Source: Dokdonella_A sp049583635 (GTDB lineage: Bacteria; Pseudomonadota; Gammaproteobacteria; Xanthomonadales; Rhodanobacteraceae). From it: a DNA stretch of 64,000 nucleotides. The notes beneath the pieces are model-generated. The model was not told the DNA's origin. It was given only the letters and a program-made list of their open reading frames with translations, and did no database searches. The stretch covers positions 1 to 64,000 of the forward strand of contig JBAUWF010000083.1 in NCBI GenBank assembly GCA_049583635.1, read 5' to 3'. A program made the position numbers and the translations under genes. The stretch's first letter is position 1. Each line of letters starts with the position of its first letter. This document shows, piece after piece, positions 34,065 to 43,105 of this stretch.

Positions 34065-36884
34065 GTGCGGCAATTACGCGAAGTGGAGTTCGGACCGACC
34101 GATCGGGGACTGCGCGACGATGTCAGCCGACTCGGCCGGCTGGTCGGCGAATTGCTCATCGAGCAGAAGGGCGATGCGTTCTTCGCGCGCGTCGAGGCGG
34201 TGCGCAAGGCCGCCATCGCGCGCCGCAAACGCAATGGGCCGCTGGCACCACTAGCGGCACGCCTGCGCGGACTCGACGCTGCGACCGCGGATGCGCTGAG
34301 TCGCGCGTTTGCGACCTATTTCCAGGTCGTCAACATTGCCGAGCGCGTGCATCGCGTACGTCGTCGACGCCAATATGAGATCGCGGGTGCCGATCCGCAG
34401 CCGGACGGTCTGCACGACGTGTTGCTCAAGCTGCGCGCCGCCGGCGTCGGGATCGACGACCTTCGTTCGGTGCTCGTGCGCCTCGATGTCGAGCCGGTTT
34501 TCACCGCGCACCCGACCGAATCCACGCGACGCGCGCTGCTGGAAAAGGAGCAGGATATCCTGCGCGTGCTAGTGGCCGACCTCGACGGTCCGCGCACGCC
34601 GCATGAGCGCGCAGCCGACTGGGCACGCCTGCGCGTGGCGCTGACGACGAGCTGGCAGACTGCGGATTCCTCGCCGCTGCAACCGACGATTGCGGATGAA
34701 CTCGAACATGTAATCTTCTACATCGCCGATCCGATCTATCGTGTACTGCCGGCCTTTTACGAGGCGCTCGAGGATGCGGTGCATTCAGCCTATGGGACCG
34801 AAGTGATACCGCCTCGCGTGTTGCGTTTTGCATCGTGGGTCGGCGGAGACATGGACGGCAATCCGAACGTCGACGCCGGGACCATCGCGGCAACGTTGCG
34901 CACGCAACGCGAACGCATCCTCATGTGCTACCGCCGCGAGTGCGATCATCTGGCGCGCACACTCAGTCAGACCACCGATTGCGTCGCCGTCGCAGCGGCC
35001 GTGCTGCAGCGCGTGGCGGAATACCGCGAACGGTTGCCCGAAGCGGCGGCGCGTATCCGTCCGCGCCACGCCAACATGCCGTATCGCGTGCTGCTGCGAC
35101 TCGTCGGTGCGCGTCTCGCCGCCACCGGCGAAGATGCGCCGGCCGGGTACCACGATGCGGACGAGTTCGCCGCCGACGTCGACTTGATCGCCGACAGTCT
35201 GCGCGCACACGCCGGACTGCATGCCGGATGGTTCGCGGTGCGCCGATTGCGCTATCGCATCGAGACGTTCGGCTTTCACCTGGCACGCCTTGATCAGCGC
35301 CAGGACTCGCGTGTCCATGCGGCGGCCCTCGCCGAGGCGTTCGGTACGCTTCCCGAAGACTATCGCGCGCTTGCGCGTTTGCTTGCGCCGTACGCGAGCG
35401 GCAAGAGCGTCCTCCAGCGTGGCCTCGCGGAACGCGCGGCCCCTGCGTCTTCGGCCGTCGATCAAGTTGTCGAAAGCCTGCGTTTCACCGTAGCTGCGGC
35501 CCCGCAAGCTGTCGGCACCCACGGCAAGTCGCCGCTACACGGGTCGGAGGACACATTCGGCAGAGTCACGGCGGTATTCCGCAAGATCGCCGAGGCGCGG
35601 CAGCGTTACGGCGATGCGGCACTCGGCATCTACATCATCAGCATGGCTGGTTCCGCAGCCGACGTGCTTGCGGTGCTGGCGCTGGCCCGTGCCGGCGGCC
35701 TGGTTGCGGAAGATGGCAGCGTCCCTCTCGACATCGCACCATTGTTCGAGACCATCGGCGATCTGCGCAATGCATCGCGCACCTTCGCCGCGCTGCTTGC
35801 CGATCCCACCTACCGTGCGCATCTTGCCGCACGTCGCAACCGCCAGTCGATCATGCTTGGATATTCGGACAGCGCCAAGGACGGTGGCATGCTGGCCGCC
35901 CGCTGGGCATTGCAGCGTGGCCAGGTCGACCTGCTGGAGGTCGCGCGCGAAAACGGCGTGAATGTCGTGTTTTTTCATGGCCGCGGCGGTTCGATCAGCC
36001 GCGGCGGCGGCAAGACCTCGCGCGCCGTCATGGCGGCGCCGCGCGGCGCCATCGACGCCCATCTGCGCGTGACCGAACAGGGCGAGGTGATTCACCGCAA
36101 ATACGGCATGCGCGCACTCGCGCTGCGGACTCTGGAGCAGGCCGTCGGCGCGGTGCTTGCCGCGACCTTGCGTCCGCGCCCGCCCGATGCGCGCGAGGCG
36201 CGCTGGCGCGAGGTCATGGCGCGATGCGCCAGCGACGGCGAAGGCGCCTACCGCGAACTGGTCGGCGCGACGCCGGACTTCGTCGACTACTTTCGCCAGG
36301 CCACCCCGATCGACGTGATCGAGCGCATGACACTCGGTTCCAGGCCACCGCGTCGCGGCGCCAGCGGCGGCGTGACCAACCTGCGCGCGATTCCATGGGT
36401 GTTCGCCTGGACGCAGTGCCGCTCGAATCTGCCGAGCTGGTACGGCGTCGGTACGGCGCTCGAGGCCGCAGTCGCACGTGGAGACGAGGACACACTCGTC
36501 GAGATGGCACGTGACTGGCCGTTCTTTCGCACGCTCATCGAAGATCTCGAGATGGTGCTGGCCAAGAGCGACGCGGATATCGCCGAGCGCTTTTCGCAGC
36601 TTGCCGGACCGTTGCACGCGAAGTTCTTTCCGCTGCTCGCCGCCGAGTACAACCGTACCCTCGAATGGGTATTGCGGCTGCGCGGCAACGACGCCCTGCT
36701 TGCCGACGACCCGCGTCTGGCGCTGTCGATCCGCCTGCGCAACCCGTACGCCGATCCGATGAGCCTGATCCAGGTGGATCTGTTGCAGCGCTGGCGTGCG
36801 TCCGGTCGTCCGGACGACGCCGTCCTCGGCGCCCTGATCTCGAGCGTGCACGGCGTCGCACTGGCTTTGCAGAACACCGGCTGA
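34065..36884 (+). CDS. ppc: Phosphoenolpyruvate carboxylase
   Basis: 939 residues from GTG 34065. Fixes bicarbonate onto PEP to form oxaloacetate, refilling the TCA cycle. Seen: VFTAHPTESTRRALLEKE with the catalytic His (about residue 147), WVGGDMDGNP, IMLGYSDSAKDGGMLAARW (about 600), FFHGRGGSISRGGGKT (about 637) and the C-terminal NTG. Length and order are normal. The downstream neighbour on the opposite strand is a broken DUF1615 gene that abuts the ppc stop. Regulation is not visible. Confidence 0.97.
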   Translation: MRQLREVEFGPTDRGLRDDVSRLGRLVGELLIEQKGDAFFARVEAVRKAAIARRKRNGPLAPLAARLRGLDAATADALSRAFATYFQVVNIAERVHRVRRRRQYEIAGADPQPDGLHDVLLKLRAAGVGIDDLRSVLVRLDVEPVFTAHPTESTRRALLEKEQDILRVLVADLDGPRTPHERAADWARLRVALTTSWQTADSSPLQPTIADELEHVIFYIADPIYRVLPAFYEALEDAVHSAYGTEVIPPRVLRFASWVGGDMDGNPNVDAGTIAATLRTQRERILMCYRRECDHLARTLSQTTDCVAVAAAVLQRVAEYRERLPEAAARIRPRHANMPYRVLLRLVGARLAATGEDAPAGYHDADEFAADVDLIADSLRAHAGLHAGWFAVRRLRYRIETFGFHLARLDQRQDSRVHAAALAEAFGTLPEDYRALARLLAPYASGKSVLQRGLAERAAPASSAVDQVVESLRFTVAAAPQAVGTHGKSPLHGSEDTFGRVTAVFRKIAEARQRYGDAALGIYIISMAGSAADVLAVLALARAGGLVAEDGSVPLDIAPLFETIGDLRNASRTFAALLADPTYRAHLAARRNRQSIMLGYSDSAKDGGMLAARWALQRGQVDLLEVARENGVNVVFFHGRGGSISRGGGKTSRAVMAAPRGAIDAHLRVTEQGEVIHRKYGMRALALRTLEQAVGAVLAATLRPRPPDAREARWREVMARCASDGEGAYRELVGATPDFVDYFRQATPIDVIERMTLGSRPPRRGASGGVTNLRAIPWVFAWTQCRSNLPSWYGVGTALEAAVARGDEDTLVEMARDWPFFRTLIEDLEMVLAKSDADIAERFSQLAGPLHAKFFPLLAAEYNRTLEWVLRLRGNDALLADDPRLALSIRLRNPYADPMSLIQVDLLQRWRASGRPDDAVLGALISSVHGVALALQNTG

Positions 36885-36889
36885 GCGCC

Positions 36890-37174
36890 CCTTAAGTGCG
36901 CTGCTCGATCCGCTGTTCGTGTTTGCTCAGCTCTCAGCGTTGCACACAGACCTTGGGTGCCGGGATCGATATCGAGCGCCGCGAACGCGGCATGGATGTC
37001 GGTCGCCCAGCCGCTGCGATCCACCGTTTTGGCCGGCAGCAAACGCACGATTTCCGCGCGCACTTTGGCAGGACGACGCAACGGTTTCTGCCCGCGCTGC
37101 GTTGCACAGTCGCCCAGCAGGAGCGCCGCGACGACGATCACCGCAACCGGTGCAAAGGTGCGCTTCATCCGCAT
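36890..37174 (-). pseudogene. DUF1615 lipoprotein, 5' fragment
   Basis: The start region gives a lipoprotein-like signal (TFAPVAVIVVAALLLGDC) followed by RRPAKVRAEIVRLLPAKTVD, RSGWATDIHAAFAALDIDPG and LCATLRAEQ, the N-terminus of DUF1615 proteins, which normally run to well over 300 residues. After LCATLRAEQ the match ends and the frame runs on antisense through ppc without a natural stop. This is a truncated gene. Confidence 0.6.
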
Positions 37175-37460
37175 TGACAACGCTTGTCGGCATTTCGGTT
37201 CATTTGCCACGCTACTCGATTGAGTCAATCGGCATCCTGGCCATCGGGGAAAGCCGGCGATACACACATGCCCGGTCTCCCGAACCGGAATGGCCACCGC
37301 GAGCGGTCTGCAGCGATGCACTCGTCGATCCGGTGCGCCGGAGGCTCTGCACTCCATTTTGATTCGGTTTCGGTATAGATTGGAAAGAAAGCCGCATTGA
37401 AATCGATTGCACGGGGTCTGGTTGACCTCACCCAGCTCAAAACCAAGGGGTATGTAGTTT

Positions 37461-39968
37461 GTGGAACAGCTTCGGGAAGCCCAGGAGTTCCATCGCACGT
37501 ACGATCGCATCAGCGATGCGTGTGTGGCACTCGACATGGACTGGCGTTTTACGCACGTCAATGCAGAGGCGGGAGATCTGCTCGGGCGCGATCCGGACGA
37601 ACTGCTTGGCAAGAATATCTGGGTCGAGTTTTCCACCGCAGCGGACGTGTGCCTCCGCCTCGCCTGCGAAAAAGCGATGGCTGAGCAACACCCGCTCACG
37701 CTCGAGCACCACTACGCGGCCCACGATCGCTGGCTCGAGACCCGCATTTATCCATCGCCCGACGGCCTGACCGTTTACCTCTTCGACGTCACCGGACGCA
37801 AGCGCGCCGAAGAAATGCAGGCCGGGCAGCGCAATATCCTGGCCGGCATCGCGGCGCAACAACCACTTGTCGAAAGCCTGACGCAGATCGCCCGTCTGCA
37901 CGAGGCGCTCAACCCGGGCTCGCTGTGTTCGCTGCTTCTGGTCGACACCGCGCGCAAGCATCTGCTGCATGGTGCCGCGCCAAGCATCCCCGATGCCTAC
38001 AGCAAGAGCCTGCATGGATTGGAGATTGCCGACAAGTGTGGTTCGTGTGGAACTGCAGTCTGGCGCCGCGAGCGGATCGTCGTCGCGGACATTGCCACGC
38101 ATCCGTATTGGAACGACTACAAGGATGCCGCACTTGCACACGGCTTGCGCGCGTGCTGGTCGACACCGGTGTTCGGCAGCTACGAGCAGGTATTGGGAAC
38201 ATTCGCGATCTATTACCCCGAGCTGCGCGAGCCGAGCACGCAAGAGCTGCAATTCGTCGACGACATGCTTTCGATCACCGCGATAGCGATCGAAAGCGAC
38301 CAGCTGATTTCGCGCCTGCGCGAGCGCGATTATTTCTTCGACATGTCGATGGAAATCTATTGCATTTTCGATACCGTGACAGAGCGTATCGTTCAGGCCA
38401 ACCCGACCTTTACCGAGCTGACCGGTTACAACCAGGAACAACTGGCATCACAGCATTATTTGGAATTCGTGCATCCGGACGACCACTCGATTGCACGTGA
38501 CGCCGTCACGTATCTCAACGGGGCGGGCATGCGTGTCAGTGAAGTGGTGTACCGTTTCGTATGCAAGGATGGCAGCTACCGATGGCTTGCATGGGAGTCG
38601 ATCGTCGGACCAAACAACCTCGCTTTCGCCGTTGCACACGACGTGACATCGCGCCGCGAGGCCGAAGCGGCGCTGGCCTATGCCGATACCCACGATGCGG
38701 TAACGCGTTTGCCGCACCGTCTGATACTCGAGGAGGCCCTGGCGTCGATGTTGCGGGCCTCGAACTCGGTGTGGGTGCTGCTGGTCGGTCTGGACCGGTT
38801 TCGCACGATCAACGAGTCCATGGGGCACGTCATCGGCGACGATGTACTCATGCGCGTTGCACAGCGGCTGCGTGCGACGCTCGGGGAGAATGGCCATATC
38901 GCGCGCTTTGCCGGTGACGAGTTCGTCGTCGCGGTCCCGGATTTGAATGAAGGCTCGGTGCTGGAGCTTGCCCAGCGTCTGCGCGAAGCGGTGATGCTGC
39001 CGATCGACGGTGGCGATTACCGGATCGTGCTCACTGCCAGCATCGGCATCAGCCATTCGCCCGATCACGGCCAGTCGCCGGAGGATTTGCTGCGCCGGGC
39101 GGAAGCGGCGATGACGCGCATCAAGCGCAAAGGACGCGACGGCATCTGCAAGTTTTCCGCACAGCAGATGCGCGATATCGAGGAACGCCTGGTCGTGGGC
39201 CGATGTCTGCACGGCGCGGTGGAACGTGGTGAACTGGAACTGTATTACCAGCCGCTGCACGGCACGCGTGAAGGCACGTTGACCGGCTTCGAAGCGTTGT
39301 TACGCTGGAATGACCCCGAGCGTGGCCGTATTTCGCCGGTCAGCTTCATCCCGATGGCCGAGACGCTGGGCTTGATGCCGGAGATCGGGCAGTGGACCGT
39401 CAATGAGGCGTGTCGCCAGGCGCGCGTCTGGCTGGATAGCGGCCACAGCGACTTCACGATTGCGGTGAACATTTCAGTGCTGGAACTGCAACGCACCGGG
39501 CTGGTCGCGCATATCGGCGGCGCCATGCGTCGGCACGCGCTGCCGGCCGGCGTCTTGATCATCGAACTGACCGAGAGCTGGCTGGTGGAAAACGTCAACA
39601 GGGTGCGCGGCACACTGACCAAGCTCAAGGAACTCGGCACGCAACTGGCGCTCGACGACTTCGGCACCGGCTATTCGAGTCTGGCCTACCTCAAGGATTT
39701 TCCGATCGACAAGCTCAAGATCGACCAGAGCTTCGTGCACGGCCTGCCGGATGAAGCCGACGACGCCGCCATCGCCCGGATGATCGTCGCGATGGCCCAC
39801 CAGTTGCACATGAGGGTGGCGGCCGAGGGCGTGGAAAACCAGGCGCAGGCCGCATTCCTGAAGGGAATCGGCTGCGACGAGCTGCAGGGCTTCCACTACG
39901 GCCTGCCGGTCACTGCCGGCGAAGCCGAAGCGTATTTCGTGCAGCCGACCGCCTCCGGTTGGCGTTGA
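37461..39968 (+). CDS. PAS-GAF-PAS-GGDEF-EAL protein (c-di-GMP turnover)
   Basis: 835 residues from GTG 37461. PAS (about 12-115), GAF (130-275, with ADKCGSCGTAVWRRERIVVA), PAS (285-400), GGDEF (405-570) and EAL (585-825). The GGDEF site reads RFAGDEFVVA, an AGDEF variant still found in active cyclases. The EAL domain keeps EALLRW, AVNISVLEL, IELTES, LDDFGTGYSS, KIDQSFV and AAEGVEN. Either activity is possible. Phosphodiesterase is the safer guess. No membrane helix. It is one of two such proteins in the window. Confidence 0.9.
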   Translation: MEQLREAQEFHRTYDRISDACVALDMDWRFTHVNAEAGDLLGRDPDELLGKNIWVEFSTAADVCLRLACEKAMAEQHPLTLEHHYAAHDRWLETRIYPSPDGLTVYLFDVTGRKRAEEMQAGQRNILAGIAAQQPLVESLTQIARLHEALNPGSLCSLLLVDTARKHLLHGAAPSIPDAYSKSLHGLEIADKCGSCGTAVWRRERIVVADIATHPYWNDYKDAALAHGLRACWSTPVFGSYEQVLGTFAIYYPELREPSTQELQFVDDMLSITAIAIESDQLISRLRERDYFFDMSMEIYCIFDTVTERIVQANPTFTELTGYNQEQLASQHYLEFVHPDDHSIARDAVTYLNGAGMRVSEVVYRFVCKDGSYRWLAWESIVGPNNLAFAVAHDVTSRREAEAALAYADTHDAVTRLPHRLILEEALASMLRASNSVWVLLVGLDRFRTINESMGHVIGDDVLMRVAQRLRATLGENGHIARFAGDEFVVAVPDLNEGSVLELAQRLREAVMLPIDGGDYRIVLTASIGISHSPDHGQSPEDLLRRAEAAMTRIKRKGRDGICKFSAQQMRDIEERLVVGRCLHGAVERGELELYYQPLHGTREGTLTGFEALLRWNDPERGRISPVSFIPMAETLGLMPEIGQWTVNEACRQARVWLDSGHSDFTIAVNISVLELQRTGLVAHIGGAMRRHALPAGVLIIELTESWLVENVNRVRGTLTKLKELGTQLALDDFGTGYSSLAYLKDFPIDKLKIDQSFVHGLPDEADDAAIARMIVAMAHQLHMRVAAEGVENQAQAAFLKGIGCDELQGFHYGLPVTAGEAEAYFVQPTASGWR

Positions 39969-40268
39969 CGCTTTGGTACGGTCCGAACCGGACATTTGCC
40001 CGGAGCCCGGCATCGTAGGCGCGAATGCGAGGGGCACGTATTCGCCGGCGCAGGCCGCGGAACCGAAGTCGAACACCAGCGGCGGAAGTTTGCAAAGACT
40101 CCACCCTGATGCCACGTTTCGCGTGGCGCCGCGTCGGCAGGTCGCGAGTCCGGTCACGGGATCAGCGCAACGCCCGGTCGGCCGTTGGGCGCGACGAAGA
40201 GGCGGCCGAAACCCAACGGGTACTGCTCCATCGCATGGAACGTCACGCGAAGTCGGGCACTGCCTGAC
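39969..40268. other. Intergenic stretch, nothing recognised
   Basis: 300 bases between the GGDEF/EAL gene and the PP2C phosphatase gene. Short frames on both strands have no ribosome site and resemble nothing I know. The phosphatase promoter should be here. Confidence 0.35.
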
Positions 40269-40880
40269 ATGACGGTTGCAGTCAGCATTGAACGGCGCAG
40301 CGGCGGTCTCGACCAGGATCGGGCCGGTTGCTGGTGCGCGAACGATCGCTGCGTGTTCGCACTCGCCGACGGTGCCGGCGGAACAGCCGGTGGGACGCGC
40401 GCCGCCGAACAGATGCTGCGCGAAGCGCAAGCCCTGCATACGCGGATTCACCGCTCACCGATGGATGCGCTCGACGCAGCGGAACTCGCGCTCAGCCGCC
40501 TCGGTGGCCAGTCGACCGGAATCGTCGTGGAGCTGTCCGGCGGATTCCTTCTTGGCGCGAGCGCGGGGGATTCTCGGGCGTGGCTCCTCGGAGACGTCAT
40601 CGTCGAACTGACTCGCCTTCAGCGGCGCCGCCCGTTGATTGGCGACGGGGCGCTGCCCGTTGCGTTTGGTCCATTACCGTTCCGCGAAAGGCTGCTGATA
40701 GCGAGCGATGGCCTTTTCGACTACGCGCATGCTGGGGCCATTGTCCATACCGCTCGCGATGGCGATCTCGCATCATGCGCGCGAGCACTGGTCGAACTGC
40801 CGCGGTTGGCGGACGGTTCGTACCCGGACGATGTCGCTGTGGTGCTTGCCGAGGCTTGCGCGGACGCACAACAACCCTGA
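40269..40880 (+). CDS. PP2C-type protein phosphatase
   Basis: 203 residues, a compact PPM phosphatase. Metal-binding motifs are present: D-x-D-R-x-G near the start (GGLDQDRAGCWCAND), VFALADGAGGTAGG, GASAGDSRAWLL, LIASDGLFDY and YPDDVAVVLAE. It should remove phosphate from Ser or Thr. It lies about 10 kb before a Ser/Thr kinase cluster and may oppose those kinases, though that is inference. ATG 40269 lacks a clear ribosome site. No membrane helix. Confidence 0.85.
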   Translation: MTVAVSIERRSGGLDQDRAGCWCANDRCVFALADGAGGTAGGTRAAEQMLREAQALHTRIHRSPMDALDAAELALSRLGGQSTGIVVELSGGFLLGASAGDSRAWLLGDVIVELTRLQRRRPLIGDGALPVAFGPLPFRERLLIASDGLFDYAHAGAIVHTARDGDLASCARALVELPRLADGSYPDDVAVVLAEACADAQQP

Positions 40881-40909
40881 GAAAGGGAAGGGCGAACAGA
40901 TGGTTTTCA

Positions 40910-41233
40910 TCACTGGCACTCCTCGAATCCGCTGTTGAACAGGGAATTGCGCTTGCCGGCCCCGGCCCAATAACCGGCGTCGAGAACCCAGCCGGCTGCC
41001 GATGGATTACCGGTCACCGGTTCACCGATGGTCGCTTCAAGATGCAGGCAACCGGCAGGCGACGCACTTGAACCACCGCCTGCGGCGATGACGTGCGCGT
41101 CAATGGCCATTTGGGCGTTTGCTGGCCCGAAGAAGAGACCGAAGGCGAGCACCACCGCCAAAGTGACGAGCAGGTCCGGCTTGGCGCTTCGTTCCCGGTA
41201 GCGGGGGATGGGACATGCGTCGTTTCGATTCAC
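40910..41233 (-). CDS. Small secreted protein with GFE tail
   Basis: 107 residues from GTG 41233 (GGAG seven bases upstream). A signal peptide (LLVTLAVVLAFGLFFGPANA) is followed by IDAHVIAAGGGSSASPAGCL, HLEATIGEPVTGNPSAAGWV and the end SLFNSGFEECQ. The GEPV-x-AGWVLDAGYWAG pattern and the GFE tail recur in secreted proteins of related bacteria. Function unknown. It converges on the PP2C gene with 29 bases between the stops. Confidence 0.65.
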   Translation of the reverse strand: MNRNDACPIPRYRERSAKPDLLVTLAVVLAFGLFFGPANAQMAIDAHVIAAGGGSSASPAGCLHLEATIGEPVTGNPSAAGWVLDAGYWAGAGKRNSLFNSGFEECQ

Positions 41234-41447
41234 ATGTTGACTCCGATTCGTGCATCAGGAGTTCGAGCCGCGCGCTTTTGCGCCTGCTCAAGGAAACGCA
41301 AAGGCGCGCAGTCGGGTGCCATAGCCGGATCGGCGAGCACGGGACTCCGAGGTACGCTGGTCGCAATGTGCGGGGATGTGCCGTTCGGCTATTGCGGCGG
41401 CATGTGGCAGCGGCTATCTTCGGCTGTCGCTTCCGGGGAGAGTCTCA

Positions 41448-41588
41448 ATGCAAATCCGACTTGCTGCCAGCGCCGTGCTCGGCGTGTTGTGGCTTGGCGC
41501 CTCGGGTATGACTACGCGAGAGTATGGGTCTATCTTCGGTAACTGTCGGCGGCGAATTTGCCCGAAACAGGCAAACATTGGTGGATGA
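41448..41588 (+). CDS. Possible small secreted peptide or gene remnant (46 aa)
   Basis: ATG 41448 has GGGGAG eight bases upstream and begins with a good signal peptide (MQIRLAASAVLGVLWLGASG), then 26 more residues with two Cys before TGA. It may be a true small peptide or the start of a decayed secreted protein. It lies 83 bases before the cytochrome gene on the same strand. Confidence 0.35.
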   Translation: MQIRLAASAVLGVLWLGASGMTTREYGSIFGNCRRRICPKQANIGG

Positions 41589-41671
41589 CCAGTTGCCACC
41601 CGAGCTTGCAAGGCAAATCGGGAAGTATTCACGAAGAAAAGCCTGTTTCCCACATCCACCCAGGGGGCGCC

Positions 41672-43105
41672 ATGAGCATGTCTTATCGATCTTCAAGTGC
41701 AACCATGGCTGGCTTCGTGCTTGCCGCGGTTTTCGCGTCGACGGTCTTGACGGTGGCTCGTGCTCAAGTGGCGTCCGCGGATGGCGCAGCGCAACTCGAC
41801 GCACTGACCACGCCTGATCCGAGCGGTGCGCTGCGTACCTACACGCCGAGCGGGCGCATCGACACGGACAATGCGTTCTTCCAGGATCTCGGCAGCAACG
41901 GACGCACCTGCAATACCTGCCACCGCCAAGCGGAGGACTGGACCGTAACGGCCGCCGAGGTGCGCCAGCGCTTCGATGCGACCGACGGCCTCGATCCGAT
42001 TTTCCGACCGGTCGATGGCGCCAACTCGCCGCTGGACGATGTCTCCACCGTCGATGCTCGGCGTATCGCCTACAGCATGTTGCTCAGTCGCGGCGTGATT
42101 CGCGTCGGCCTGCCGATTCCGGACAATGCCGAATTCGCGCTGACCGCCGTTGATGATCCGTACGGTTACGCGAGTGCCAGCGAGTTGTCGCTGTTCCGCC
42201 GACCGCTGCCGACGGCCAATCTGGCTTTCGTGACCAACGTGTTGTCGGATGGCCGCGAAACTGCAGTGCCGTTCCTGCCGCCGATGGATGCCGGGGTGAA
42301 CCATGCCGATCTGGTCGCGAGCCTCAGTCATCAGGCGCTCAATGCCACGCTCGGTCATGCCCAGGCAGCGGTACCGCCGAGCGACGAGGAAATCGATCAG
42401 ATCGTGCGCTTCGATTTGAGCCTCTCCACCGCGCAGATTCGCGACAACCAGGCCGGCTGGCTCAATGCCGACGGTGCGATCGGCGGCCCGCGTATCCTGG
42501 CCAACGAGCGTTTCTGGATTGGCTTGAACGATACGCTTGGCGCCGACCCGACCGGCGAAGCGTTCAATCCACGCGCGATGACCCTGTTCGATGCCTGGAG
42601 CTCGCCGTCGGTCTCCGGCAGTGCGCGCCGGATGCGCACGGCGATCGTGCGCGGCCAGGCGCTGTTCAATTCGCTGACCTTTCCGATCAGCGGTGTCGGT
42701 GGCCTCAACGATGTGCTCGGCATCGATCCGATCGAAGGCACCTGCACGACCTGCCACAACGCGCCGAACATCGGTGATCACACCGTGGGACTGCCGCTCA
42801 ATATCGGCATCGCCGATGGCAGCCGGCGCACGCCGGACATGCCGCTGTACACGCTGACCAACAACACCACCGGCGATGTCATACAGACCACCGATCCGGG
42901 CGTTGCCCTGATCACGGGCCGCTGGGCCGATATCGGCAAGTTCAAGGATCCGATCCTGCGTGGCGTTGCCGCGCGCGCGCCGTACTTCCACAACGGCTCG
43001 GCCGAAACCTTGCTCGATGTGATCAACTTCTACGACACGCGCTTCAACATCGGCATGACCGCACAACAAAAGAGCGATCTGGTGGCGTTTCTCGCGGCGT
43101 TGTAG
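41672..43105 (+). CDS. Di-heme cytochrome c, CCP/MauG-like (paralogue 1)
   Basis: 477 residues. A signal peptide (ATMAGFVLAAVFASTVLTVARAQ) is followed by FFQDLGSNGRTCNTCHRQAE and, near residue 355, GIDPIEGTCTTCHNAPNIGD, giving two CxxCH hemes. Later segments ILRGVAARAPYFHNGSAETL and VINFYDTRFNIGMT resemble the C-terminal domain of di-heme peroxidases. Periplasmic redox enzyme, substrate unknown. AGGGGG lies before ATG 41672. Its 3' end overlaps the convergent wHTH/TPR gene by 76 bases. A close paralogue lies at 47779-49221. Confidence 0.88.
   Translation: MSMSYRSSSATMAGFVLAAVFASTVLTVARAQVASADGAAQLDALTTPDPSGALRTYTPSGRIDTDNAFFQDLGSNGRTCNTCHRQAEDWTVTAAEVRQRFDATDGLDPIFRPVDGANSPLDDVSTVDARRIAYSMLLSRGVIRVGLPIPDNAEFALTAVDDPYGYASASELSLFRRPLPTANLAFVTNVLSDGRETAVPFLPPMDAGVNHADLVASLSHQALNATLGHAQAAVPPSDEEIDQIVRFDLSLSTAQIRDNQAGWLNADGAIGGPRILANERFWIGLNDTLGADPTGEAFNPRAMTLFDAWSSPSVSGSARRMRTAIVRGQALFNSLTFPISGVGGLNDVLGIDPIEGTCTTCHNAPNIGDHTVGLPLNIGIADGSRRTPDMPLYTLTNNTTGDVIQTTDPGVALITGRWADIGKFKDPILRGVAARAPYFHNGSAETLLDVINFYDTRFNIGMTAQQKSDLVAFLAAL

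Noticed and set aside
35535..36851. Long open frame antisense to ppc (438 codons)
   Set aside because: It mirrors the codon structure of ppc, whose motifs are unmistakable. High GC content leaves long antisense frames open. No ribosome site or family.
37225..37330. Possible c-di-GMP riboswitch before the GGDEF/EAL gene (GGGGAAAGCCGGCGATA)
   Set aside because: Only a short resemblance to the conserved core. The tetraloop-receptor parts and expected stems are not found.
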